5,598 nt of DNA, taken from the NCBI GenBank assembly GCA_027317055.1, contig DAHVFK010000245.1:1-5598 (forward strand), in the 5' to 3' direction. Each line of letters begins with the position of its first letter. Position 1 is the stretch's first letter. This document shows, one piece after another, positions 1-5,324 of this stretch. The stretch comes from Betaproteobacteria bacterium. Lineage in GTDB: Bacteria > Pseudomonadota > Gammaproteobacteria > Burkholderiales > SG8-39. The translations under genes and the position numbers were made by a program. The notes beneath the pieces are model-generated. The model saw nothing but the letters and a program-made list of their open reading frames with translations. It was not told where the DNA came from and made no database searches.

Positions 1-2191
1 CCTTGCCGCCGTGCGCGAGTCTGCCGAACAGCAGCTCGTCGGCGAGCGCGCGCCTGATCGTATCCTGGATCAGGCGCGCCATCGGCCGCGCGCCCATCAG
101 GGGATCGAAGCCCTTCTTGGCCAGGTGCTCCTTGAGCTTCTGGGTGAAGATGGGTTCGACCTTCTTCTCCTGCAGCTGTTCCTCGAGCTGCATCAGGAAC
201 TTGTCCACCACGCGAAGGATGATCTCGTTGTCGAGCGAACGGAACGAGATGGTGGCGTCCAGCCGATTTCGAAACTCGGGCGTGAACATGCGCTTGATCG
301 CCTCCATCTCGTCGCCAACCTGTTTCGCGAGCGTGAATCCCATCGAGTTCTTCGACAGCTGTTCGGCGCCCACGTTGGTGGTCATGACAATCACCACGTT
401 GCGGAAGTCCGCCTTGCGGCCGTTGTTGTCGGTCAAGGTTCCGTGGTCCATCACTTGCAGCAGGATGTTGAAGATATCCGGGTGCGCCTTCTCGATCTCG
501 TCCAGCAGCAGCACCGAATAGGGCTTCTTGGTGATCTGTTCGGTGAGCAACCCTCCCTGTTCGAAGCCGACGTAGCCCGGCGGCGCGCCGATCAGGCGCG
601 AGACCGCATGCCGCTCCATGTACTCGGACATGTCGAAGCGGATCAGCTCGATGCCCATGCAGTAGGCTAGCTGGCGCGCGACTTCAGTCTTGCCGACCCC
701 GGTCGGACCCGAGAACAGGAAGCTGCCGATGGGCTTCTGCGGGTTGCCCAGCCCAGAGCGCGCCATCTTGATCGCGCTGGCGAGCGCATCGATCGCGTTG
801 TCTTGGCCGAACACGACCGCCTTCAGGTCACGGTCCAGCTTGGCGAGGGCGCTGCGGTCGTCGGTCGAGACCGAGCGCGGCGGGATGCGCGCGATCTTGG
901 CGATGATGTCCTCGATCTCGGCCTTGCCGATGATCTTCTTCTGCTTGCTCTTGGGCGCGATGCGCTGGGCGGCGCCCGCCTCGTCGATCACGTCAATCGC
1001 CTTGTCCGGCAGGTGCCGGTCGTTGATGTAGCGCGCCGAAAGCTCCGCCGCCGTGCTGAGCGCGTTGGCGGTGTACTTCACGCTGTGGTGCGCCTCGAAG
1101 CGGGTCTTGAGCCCTTTCAAGATCTCGACCGTTTCCTCGACCGAAGGTTCGTTGACGTCGATCTTCTGGAAGCGCCGCGACAGCGCATGGTCTTTCTCGA
1201 ATACGCCGCGGTACTCGTTGTAGGTCGTGGCGCCGATGCACTTCAGCTGTCCGTTCGAGAGCACCGGCTTGAGCAGGTTGGAAGCATCCAGCGTGCCGCC
1301 CGAGGCTGCGCCGGCCCCGATGACGGTGTGAATTTCGTCGATGAAAAGCACCGCGTTCGGATTGTCGACCAGCTGCTTCAGCACCGCCTTGAGGCGTTGC
1401 TCGAAATCGCCGCGGTACTTGGTCCCGGCGAGCAGCGCGCCCATGTCGAGCGCGTACACCGTGCATTTCGCCAGCAGCTCCGGAATGCTGCCCTCGACGA
1501 TGCGGCGCGCAAGACCTTCCGCGATCGCCGTCTTGCCCACCCCCGCCTCGCCGACCAGCAGCGGGTTGTTCTTGCGCCGGCGGCAGAGGGTCTGGATGAC
1601 TCGCTCGAGCTCCCGGTCGCGCCCGATCAGCGGGTCGATCTTGCCTGCTAGCGCGAGCGCGTTCAGGTTCTGGGTGTAGTTGTCGAGCGGGCTGTTGGCG
1701 GTCTCCGCCTGGCCTTCCTGCTCGGCTTCCTGCTCGCCCTTGCCGGAGTGCGGCTGGGGCGTCTTGGTGATGCCGTGCGAGATGTAGTTGACCACGTCCA
1801 GGCGAGTGATTCCCTGCTGCTGCAGGAAGTACACGGCGTGCGAATCCTTCTCGCCGAAGATCGCCACCAGTACGTTGGCGCCGGTCACCTCCTTCTTGCC
1901 CGAGGACTGGACGTGCAGGATGGCGCGCTGGATGACGCGCTGGAATCCGAGCGTCGGCTGGGTGTCGACTTCGCGATCGGCGGCGATGCGCGGCGTCTGC
2001 TCCCCGATGTGCTGGGTGAGGTTCTTGCGCAGCTCGTCGATGTTGGCGCCGCAGGCGCGCAGCACCTCCGCCGCGGTGGGGTTGTCCAGCAGGGCGAGGA
2101 GCAGGTGTTCGACGGTAATGAACTCGTGGCGCTTCTGGCGCGCCTCGACGAACGCCATGTGAAGACTGACTTCGAGCTCCTGGGCAATCAT
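1..2191 (-). CDS. clpA: ATP-dependent Clp protease ATP-binding subunit ClpA (3' end cut by window edge)
   Basis: Hsp100/AAA+ unfoldase of the cytoplasm that unfolds tagged or N-degron substrates and feeds them to the ClpP peptidase. 730 codons are visible and the C-terminal tail (roughly 25-30 residues by comparison with 758-residue E. coli ClpA) lies outside. Numbering is collinear with E. coli through both ATPase modules. Residues 1-143 form the N-domain that docks ClpS (VEHLLLALL, EVTGANVLVAIF), followed by a Gln/Glu-rich linker to about 165. D1 has Walker A GEAGVGKT at 214-221 (K220) and Walker B FIDEIH with E286. D2 has GPTGVGKT at 495-502 (K501), the GYVG pore loop with Y540, and LLLDEIEKAH with E565. 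The ClpP-docking loop reads MGF at 617-619 where E. coli has IGL. The start is fixed by MIAQELEVSLHMAF, a good Shine-Dalgarno site and the one-base gap after clpS. Reading is intact throughout; identification is very secure. Confidence 0.98.
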   Translation of the reverse strand, partial: MIAQELEVSLHMAFVEARQKRHEFITVEHLLLALLDNPTAAEVLRACGANIDELRKNLTQHIGEQTPRIAADREVDTQPTLGFQRVIQRAILHVQSSGKKEVTGANVLVAIFGEKDSHAVYFLQQQGITRLDVVNYISHGITKTPQPHSGKGEQEAEQEGQAETANSPLDNYTQNLNALALAGKIDPLIGRDRELERVIQTLCRRRKNNPLLVGEAGVGKTAIAEGLARRIVEGSIPELLAKCTVYALDMGALLAGTKYRGDFEQRLKAVLKQLVDNPNAVLFIDEIHTVIGAGAASGGTLDASNLLKPVLSNGQLKCIGATTYNEYRGVFEKDHALSRRFQKIDVNEPSVEETVEILKGLKTRFEAHHSVKYTANALSTAAELSARYINDRHLPDKAIDVIDEAGAAQRIAPKSKQKKIIGKAEIEDIIAKIARIPPRSVSTDDRSALAKLDRDLKAVVFGQDNAIDALASAIKMARSGLGNPQKPIGSFLFSGPTGVGKTEVARQLAYCMGIELIRFDMSEYMERHAVSRLIGAPPGYVGFEQGGLLTEQITKKPYSVLLLDEIEKAHPDIFNILLQVMDHGTLTDNNGRKADFRNVVIVMTTNVGAEQLSKNSMGFTLAKQVGDEMEAIKRMFTPEFRNRLDATISFRSLDNEIILRVVDKFLMQLEEQLQEKKVEPIFTQKLKEHLAKKGFDPLMGARPMARLIQDTIRRALADELLFGRLAHGGK

Positions 2192-2192
2192 C

Positions 2193-2501
2193 CTACGTTT
2201 CCTCCATCACGCACTGCAGCGGGTGCTGGTGCTTGCGCGAGTACGCGGCCACCTGCTGCACTTTCGTCGTGGCCACATCGCGAGGATACACCCCGCAGAC
2301 CCCAATGCCTTCACGGTGAACCTTGAGCATTATCTGGGTCGCCCGTTCCCGCGTCATGCTGAAGAACTTCTGCAATACCAGCACGACGAACTCCATCGGC
2401 GTGTAGTCGTCGTTCAGCAGCATGACCTTGAACATCGGCGGCGGCTTGAGCTTGCTCTTGCGCGCCTCCAGTACGCTATCGTCTCTGAACTGCGTCGCCA
2501 T
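2193..2501 (-). CDS. clpS: ATP-dependent Clp protease adaptor protein ClpS
   Basis: Cytoplasmic adaptor that binds bulky hydrophobic N-terminal residues (the bacterial N-degron) and delivers these substrates to ClpA while inhibiting other ClpA substrates. The 102-residue product is close to the 106 residues of E. coli ClpS. A short flexible N-terminal extension (about 1-18) is followed by the core. LKPPPMFKVMLLNDDYTPMEF (in part) carries the pocket residues N30 and D31 and the gate-like M36; H62 in the KVHREG segment matches the third pocket residue of E. coli (H66). FVVLVLQKFF and the C-terminal HPLQCVMEE segment are also typical. Its TAG stop is one base from the clpA ATG, so the pair is almost certainly one transcript. 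The Shine-Dalgarno sequence is weak (GGGCGG very close to the ATG), but homology supports this start. Confidence 0.97.
   Translation of the reverse strand: MATQFRDDSVLEARKSKLKPPPMFKVMLLNDDYTPMEFVVLVLQKFFSMTRERATQIMLKVHREGIGVCGVYPRDVATTKVQQVAAYSRKHQHPLQCVMEET
2201..2205 (-). promoter_or_regulatory. clpA ribosome binding site inside the clpS 3' end
   Basis: The minus strand reads GGAGG nine bases before the clpA ATG. These bases are part of the last codons of clpS (Met-Glu-Glu-Thr), so ribosomes finishing clpS pass over the clpA initiation site. This decides the clpA start and suggests translational coupling, which is an inference. Confidence 0.75.
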
Positions 2502-2617
2502 GCCGCCCGTTTGCTATGCGCCGTCCAGTTCAATGAGATCAGACATCCCTTTCGCTTGCCCGTTCCCGCTCCGCGTGACGTGATGAATCGCTTCCTTTAC
2601 CCAAGACTCTCGCAGCT

Positions 2618-2646
2618 ATCCTAATCAATGTACCGGGGCGGCGCAA
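2618..2646 (-). promoter_or_regulatory. Candidate sigma-70 promoter for clpS-clpA (weak)
   Basis: On the minus strand TTGCGC (2641-2646) and TAGGAT (2618-2623) are separated by 17 bases. The match is only 3 of 6 and 4 of 6 to consensus. It would give a leader of about 110 bases before clpS. It is the best pair I could find by eye, but a chance match of this quality is quite possible. Confidence 0.25.
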
Positions 2647-2714
2647 TGCGATCGCCGCGATGGATGCGGCAGAGTTGGCGGACAGGGCGCCGCGGCGGCG
2701 CCCCGGGGCTCCCC

Positions 2715-2744
2715 TTGACGGCACGGTGCGGGGGGGGGTAAAAC
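2715..2744 (+). promoter_or_regulatory. Candidate sigma-70 promoter of the cold-shock gene
   Basis: TTGACG (2715-2720, 5 of 6 to consensus) and TAAAAC (2739-2744, 4 of 6) are separated by 18 bases. Transcription would start near 2751 and give a 5' leader of about 115 bases, in keeping with the long, temperature-responsive leaders known for cspA-family mRNAs. Half of the spacer is a run of nine G. A poorer alternative is TTGATT at 2756-2761 with CATAGA at 2780-2785. Confidence 0.5.
2730..2738 (+). repeat. G9 homopolymer tract in the promoter spacer
   Basis: Nine consecutive G lie immediately before the proposed -10 element. Tracts of this kind are prone to slipped-strand length change and also to sequencing error. 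A one-base loss would bring the promoter spacer from 18 to the preferred 17. Confidence 0.9.
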
Positions 2745-2855
2745 GCGAACCGTGTTTGATTTCAGGCTGTCTGTTTCGCCATAGAGAGGGCGGCGGGGTC
2801 GTGAAGTTCAGGCATCCCGGGTATTCCCGCGGTAATCCTCAAAAACCAGTTGGAA

Positions 2856-2861
2856 AGGAAG
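2856..2861 (+). promoter_or_regulatory. Ribosome binding site of the cold-shock gene
   Basis: AGGAAG lies four bases before the ATG, with the AGGA core six bases away, within a purine-rich stretch. It supports the start at 2866 over the other-frame ATG at 2886. Confidence 0.7.
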
Positions 2862-2865
2862 GGTC

Positions 2866-3069
2866 ATGGCGACAGGCACCGTTAAGTGGTTCAACGACGC
2901 GAAGGGCTACGGGTTCATCACGCCGGACGACGGCAGCGAAGACCTGTTTGCGCATTTTTCCGCGATCAACATGTCGGGCTTCAAGACCCTAAAGGAAGGC
3001 CAGAAGGTCTCCTTCGACGTGGTGCAGGGCCCGAAGGGAAAACAGGCCTCGAACATCCAGAAGGCCTAG
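2866..3069 (+). CDS. cspA: Cold-shock protein, CspA family
   Basis: Small single-domain nucleic-acid chaperone that binds single-stranded RNA and DNA in the cytoplasm and melts mRNA secondary structure; some family members are cold-induced, others constitutive. The 67-residue product has the typical length and a complete cold-shock domain. It opens with GTVKWFNDAKGYGFI, in which KGYGFI (13-18) is RNP1; DLFAHF (26-31) is RNP2, with Leu-Phe-Ala in place of the more common Val-Phe-Val. The aromatic surface residues W8, F9, Y15, F17, F28, H30 and F31 are present, and the domain ends with GPKGKQASNI. The start has a good Shine-Dalgarno sequence and a candidate promoter with a long leader, and a strong hairpin terminator follows. 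The family is certain; which Csp paralogue it is, and whether it is cold-induced, cannot be told from sequence. Confidence 0.96.
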   Translation: MATGTVKWFNDAKGYGFITPDDGSEDLFAHFSAINMSGFKTLKEGQKVSFDVVQGPKGKQASNIQKA

Positions 3070-3080
3070 CCGGTTACCGG
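3070..3080. repeat. Short palindrome after the cold-shock stop codon
   Basis: CCGGT and ACCGG flank a single T directly after the stop codon. It is a perfect 11-base dyad, too tight to form a good RNA hairpin. It may be a chance feature of GC-rich DNA. Confidence 0.4.
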
Positions 3081-3091
3081 CACAGAATTTG

Positions 3092-3119
3092 AAAAGGCCG
3101 CCCTCGGGCGGCCTTTTTT
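3092..3119. terminator. Bidirectional intrinsic terminator between the cold-shock gene and icd
   Basis: GGCCGCCC (3096-3103) pairs perfectly with GGGCGGCC (3106-3113); opening the innermost pair gives a CTCG tetraloop. On the plus strand six T follow, ending the cold-shock transcript. On the minus strand the hairpin begins eight bases after the icd stop codon and is followed by four T, so it can also end icd. The flanking A and T runs can extend the stem by four pairs. Confidence 0.88.
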
Positions 3120-3120
3120 A

Positions 3121-4377
3121 TTACATGCGCTCGATCAGCGCCTGCCCGAAACCGGAGCAGGATACCTGCTTGGCGCCCTGCATCTGGCGCGCGAAGTCGT
3201 AGGTCACCACCTTGTCGCCGATTGCGGCCTCGATCGACTTCACGATCGCGTCCGCGGCCTCGGTCCACCCCATGTGGCGCAGCATCATCTCGGCCGAGAG
3301 GATCTCGGAGCCGGGATTGACGTAATCCTTGCCGGCGTACTTCGGCGCGGTGCCGTGGGTCGCCTCGAACATCGCCACCGAGTCGGACATGTTGGCCCCG
3401 GGCGCGATGCCAATGCCGCCGACCTCCGCCGCGAGCGCGTCCGAAATGTAGTCGCCGTTCAGGTTGGTGGTCGCGAGCACGTCGTACTCGGCCGGCCTGA
3501 GCAGGATCTGCTGCAGCATCGCGTCGGTGATGACGTCCTTCACTACGATGTCCGGGCCGCCTTTCGGGTTCTTGAAGCTGCACCAGGGGCCGCCGTCAAT
3601 CGGCTTGGCGCCGAATTCCTTCTGCGCCAGCTGGTAGCCCCAGTCGCGGAAACCGCCCTCGGTGAACTTCTGGATGTTGCCCTTGTGCACCAGGGTTACC
3701 GACTTGCGCTTATTGTCGATCGCGTACTGGAATGCCTTGCGGATCAGGCGCTCGCTGCCCTCGATCGACACCGGCTTGATGCCGATCGCGGAGCTTCCGG
3801 GGAAGCGGATCTTCGTGACCTTCATTTCTTTGATCAGGAACTCGATCACCTTGTTTGCCTCGGCCGACTTGGCCGGCCACTCGATGCCGGCATAGATGTC
3901 TTCGGCGTTCTCGCGGAAGATCACCATGTCCACCTTGTCGGGCTCCTTGAGCGGGCTGGGCACACCCTTGAACCAGCGCACCGGGCGCAGGCAGACGTAC
4001 AGGTCGAGCTCCTGGCGCAGCGCGACGTTGATCGAGCGGATGCCGCCGCCGACCGGCGTCGTGAGCGGGCCCTTGATCGAGACCACGTATTCCTTCGAGG
4101 CTTCCAGGGTCTCCTCGGGCAGCCATACGTTCTCGCCGTAGACCTTGCACGACTTCTCGCCGGCGTACATCTCCATCCACACAATCTTTTTCTTTCCGCC
4201 GTAGGCCTTCTCCACCGCGGCATCCACCACCTTGATCATCACGGGCGTGATATCGACGCCGGTGCCGTCGCCTTCGATGTAGGGGATGATCGGATTGTCC
4301 GGCACCGCGAGCGAGAAGTCCTTGTTCACCTTGATCTTTTCGCCGCCTGCGGGGACCTTGATGTGCTTGTACGCCAT
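3121..4377 (-). CDS. icd: Isocitrate dehydrogenase, NADP-dependent
   Basis: TCA-cycle enzyme of the cytoplasm that converts isocitrate to 2-oxoglutarate and CO2 with reduction of NADP+. The 418-residue product is near E. coli Icd (416) and similar to it almost end to end. Substrate residues are S115 and N117 in GGGIRSINVALRQ, R121, R131, R155, Y162 and K232. Metal-binding aspartates correspond to D285, D309 and D313 (NLNGDYISDALAAEVGG). The coenzyme site has HGTAPKYAG at 341-349 plus K346, Y347, Y393 and R397, equivalent to the E. coli residues that select NADP+ over NAD+. S115 matches the E. coli serine phosphorylated by the AceK kinase/phosphatase, so control at the glyoxylate branch point is possible; aceK is not in this window. 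The start is supported by AGGAG five bases upstream. Convergent with the cold-shock gene; monocistronic by context. Confidence 0.98.
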   Translation of the reverse strand: MAYKHIKVPAGGEKIKVNKDFSLAVPDNPIIPYIEGDGTGVDITPVMIKVVDAAVEKAYGGKKKIVWMEMYAGEKSCKVYGENVWLPEETLEASKEYVVSIKGPLTTPVGGGIRSINVALRQELDLYVCLRPVRWFKGVPSPLKEPDKVDMVIFRENAEDIYAGIEWPAKSAEANKVIEFLIKEMKVTKIRFPGSSAIGIKPVSIEGSERLIRKAFQYAIDNKRKSVTLVHKGNIQKFTEGGFRDWGYQLAQKEFGAKPIDGGPWCSFKNPKGGPDIVVKDVITDAMLQQILLRPAEYDVLATTNLNGDYISDALAAEVGGIGIAPGANMSDSVAMFEATHGTAPKYAGKDYVNPGSEILSAEMMLRHMGWTEAADAIVKSIEAAIGDKVVTYDFARQMQGAKQVSCSGFGQALIERM

Positions 4378-4382
4378 GACCG

Positions 4383-4387
4383 CTCCT
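4383..4387 (-). promoter_or_regulatory. icd ribosome binding site
   Basis: The minus strand reads AGGAG five bases before the icd ATG, fixing the start at 4377. Confidence 0.75.
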
Positions 4388-4412
4388 GGAAGGAAGAAAG
4401 CCTAAAAGATAT

Positions 4413-4446
4413 ATTATATAAGACTTGGTTGCAGCGCCTCGGGCGC
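4413..4446 (-). promoter_or_regulatory. Candidate icd promoter: consensus -10 with a dyad at the -35 position
   Basis: The minus strand carries an exact TATAAT (4413-4418) in a strikingly AT-rich patch within GC-rich DNA, placing the start of transcription near 4406 and the leader at about 28 bases. The six bases 17 positions upstream read CGAGGC, which is not a -35 box. Instead, a perfect dyad GCGCC-TCG-GGCGC (4434-4446) covers that position. The pattern would suit an activator-dependent promoter, but this is inferred from spacing only. Confidence 0.5.
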
Positions 4447-4527
4447 CGAACCGAAACCTTGCCGGCGCGCAAAATCATACGCTGCACGGCCCGCCGCGCC
4501 GCGCTGTCAACCGACCCGTCGGACGAG

Positions 4528-4574
4528 CGTTGTTGGGCAGCGTCCCGGCGCAAGCCGGGCGTCGCTGTACAACG
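4528..4574 (+). other. Long interrupted hairpin upstream of the lysine-rich gene
   Basis: Three nested complementary segments share one axis. CGTTGT (4528-4533) pairs with ACAACG (4569-4574), CAGCG (4538-4542) pairs with CGCTG (4563-4567), and CCCGGC (4544-4549) pairs with GCCGGG (4554-4559) around a GCAA tetraloop of the GNRA class. That is 17 Watson-Crick pairs with small internal loops. It lacks a T tract, so it is not a classical terminator. It sits 20 bases before the Shine-Dalgarno site of the gene at 4607. Just upstream is a smaller dyad, CCGAC-CC-GTCGG (4511-4522). Role unknown: leader structure, processing site or DNA dyad are all possible. Confidence 0.55.
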
Positions 4575-4593
4575 ACAACGTTCAACTCTATAG

Positions 4594-4599
4594 AGAAGG
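4594..4599 (+). promoter_or_regulatory. Ribosome binding site of the lysine-rich gene
   Basis: AGAAGG lies seven bases before the ATG at 4607, a normal spacing that supports this start. I could not find a convincing promoter for the gene; TACAAC at 4568-4573 is a possible -10 but has no matching -35 element. Confidence 0.65.
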
Positions 4600-4606
4600 C
4601 ATTCAA

Positions 4607-4810
4607 ATGAAAAAGCTGCTGTTGATGCTGATCGCTGCGACGTTTGCTGCGGTCTCCTACCAAGCCGTCGCCGCGGAGGCGAAGCCCGCGACACCGAAGA
4701 TGGAGAAAAAAGCAACGGCGAAGAAGCATGTTGCCAAGAAGCGCGTCGTGAAGAAGCACGCGAAAAAGGTTGCGAAGAAGGAAGTGAAAAAGGACGAGAT
4801 GAAGAAGTAA
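4607..4810 (+). CDS. Small secreted lysine-rich protein of unknown function
   Basis: A 67-residue protein with no family I can name. It begins with a clear Sec signal peptide: MKK, a hydrophobic core (LLLMLIAATFAAV), and an Ala-Val-Ala site at 20-22 giving cleavage near residue 22. The predicted mature part is about 45 residues, 18 of them Lys, with no Cys and no hydrophobic stretch. Lys-Lys doublets start at residues 34, 39, 44, 49, 53, 57, 61 and 66, a regular four-to-five-residue spacing alternating with Ala, Val and His. The extreme positive charge recalls the exported acid-shock protein Asr or histone H1-like tails, but I see no homology to either. A good Shine-Dalgarno site, a signal peptide and a strong terminator just after the stop argue that it is a real gene transcribed as one unit. 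Binding to acidic surface polymers or nucleic acid is speculation. Confidence 0.8.
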   Translation: MKKLLLMLIAATFAAVSYQAVAAEAKPATPKMEKKATAKKHVAKKRVVKKHAKKVAKKEVKKDEMKK

Positions 4811-4830
4811 GTGCAGTCTGGCGCTGAGCG

Positions 4831-4865
4831 AAAAGGCAGGGTATCTTTCCCTGCCTTTTCTTTTT
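4831..4865 (+). terminator. Intrinsic terminator after the lysine-rich gene
   Basis: GGCAGGG (4835-4841) pairs perfectly with CCCTGCC (4849-4855) around a seven-base loop TATCTTT. AAAA before and TTTT after extend the stem, and the tract TTTTCTTTTT follows. It lies 20 bases after the TAA stop codon and ends nine bases before the start of the next gene. Confidence 0.9.
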
Positions 4866-4874
4866 CCGGCTGCC

Positions 4875-5324
4875 GTGAAACGCTTCTTCGCCGCTTGCCT
4901 TGCCGCCGCCCTGCTCATCGCGGGGCCTGCACGCGGCCAGCTCGGACCGCTACCTCAGGTTGAGCTCTCGCTCGGCATGCGGCAAATCCACGCCGAGCAC
5001 GCCGACAACGTTCCCGCCCGCATGCAGGGACTCATGTACCGGACTTCGCTCGCGCCAAATGGCGGCATGCTGTTCGTCTACGAGCGGCCCGCGATGGAGT
5101 GCATGTGGATGAAAAACACCCTCATTGCGCTGTCGGTCGCCTTCTTCGACCAGGCGGGCAGGGTCATCAACATCGAGCAGATGCAGCCGCAGACCGAAGA
5201 CTCGCACTGCGCCGAACGCCCGGCGAGCTATGCCCTGGAAATGGAGCAGGGGTGGTTCGCGCGCAACGGGATCGGACCGGGCGCTGTGCTGCTCGGTCTC
5301 GACAGGCTAAAAACCGGGCGCTGA
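4875..5324 (+). CDS. DUF192 family exported protein
   Basis: A 149-residue member of the DUF192 (COG1430) family, whose function is not established. The first 21 residues look like a Sec signal peptide (KRFFAACLAAALLIAG, then Ala-Arg-Gly before Gln22), so it probably acts in the periplasm; Cys8 lies within the hydrophobic core and is not a lipobox. Family signatures follow in order: RMQGLMYR (49-56), GGMLFVYE (63-70), WMKNT (78-82), a segment ending QPQTEDSHC, LEMEQGWF (121-128) and NGIGPG (131-136). The start is GTG and no Shine-Dalgarno sequence precedes it. It was chosen because it gives a complete signal peptide; the next in-frame Met (residue 35) would remove it. The gene begins nine bases after the terminator of the lysine-rich gene, so its promoter must overlap that terminator or it depends on read-through. 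Its TGA stop directly abuts the stop of sodB. Confidence 0.9.
   Translation: MKRFFAACLAAALLIAGPARGQLGPLPQVELSLGMRQIHAEHADNVPARMQGLMYRTSLAPNGGMLFVYERPAMECMWMKNTLIALSVAFFDQAGRVINIEQMQPQTEDSHCAERPASYALEMEQGWFARNGIGPGAVLLGLDRLKTGR

Larger units (their letters stand above)
2502..2865. other. Divergent intergenic region between clpS and the cold-shock gene
   Basis: This 364-base stretch has no convincing conserved gene. It holds a weak candidate clpS promoter and leader on the minus strand (about 2501-2646), a GC-rich block at about 2680-2738, and a candidate cold-shock promoter followed by a leader of about 115 bases on the plus strand. Short open frames across it are Arg- and Pro-rich, lack family resemblance and are taken as chance frames in GC-rich DNA. 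A ten-codon minus-strand frame in the clpS leader is listed under findings. Confidence 0.7.

Noticed and set aside
803..1651. 282-codon plus-strand open frame opposite clpA, with similar ones at 11-670 and 1748-2326
   Set aside because: All are antisense to the intact clpA reading frame with both Walker motifs in place, and their compositions are typical of shadow frames.
2539..2724. 61-codon minus-strand frame in the clpS/cold-shock intergenic region
   Set aside because: It covers the proposed promoters, is low-complexity Arg/Ala/Ser-rich and has no supporting ribosome site.
2818..2829. CGGG-TATT-CCCG hairpin in the cold-shock leader as a thermosensor
   Set aside because: Four pairs in a region with several competing CCCGGG and CCGCGG palindromes is too little to support a specific RNA thermometer by eye.
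3074..3583. 169-codon minus-strand frame at the end of icd, and others at 3710-4180 and 993-1466
   Set aside because: They are out-of-frame readings of icd or clpA. Their translations are Arg-rich and lack any family pattern.
3274..4593. 439-codon plus-strand open frame opposite icd
   Set aside because: It lies antisense to a complete, highly conserved icd and is rich in Arg, Asp, His and Leu as expected from the complement of GC-biased codons. It has no recognisable domain.
4589..4594. TATAGA as a -10 element for the lysine-rich gene
   Set aside because: Transcription would begin at about the ATG, leaving out the AGAAGG ribosome site that fits the start well.
4425..4610. 61-codon plus-strand frame upstream of the lysine-rich gene
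   Set aside because: It crosses the strong hairpin, overlaps the start of the better-supported gene and has no sign of coding constraint.
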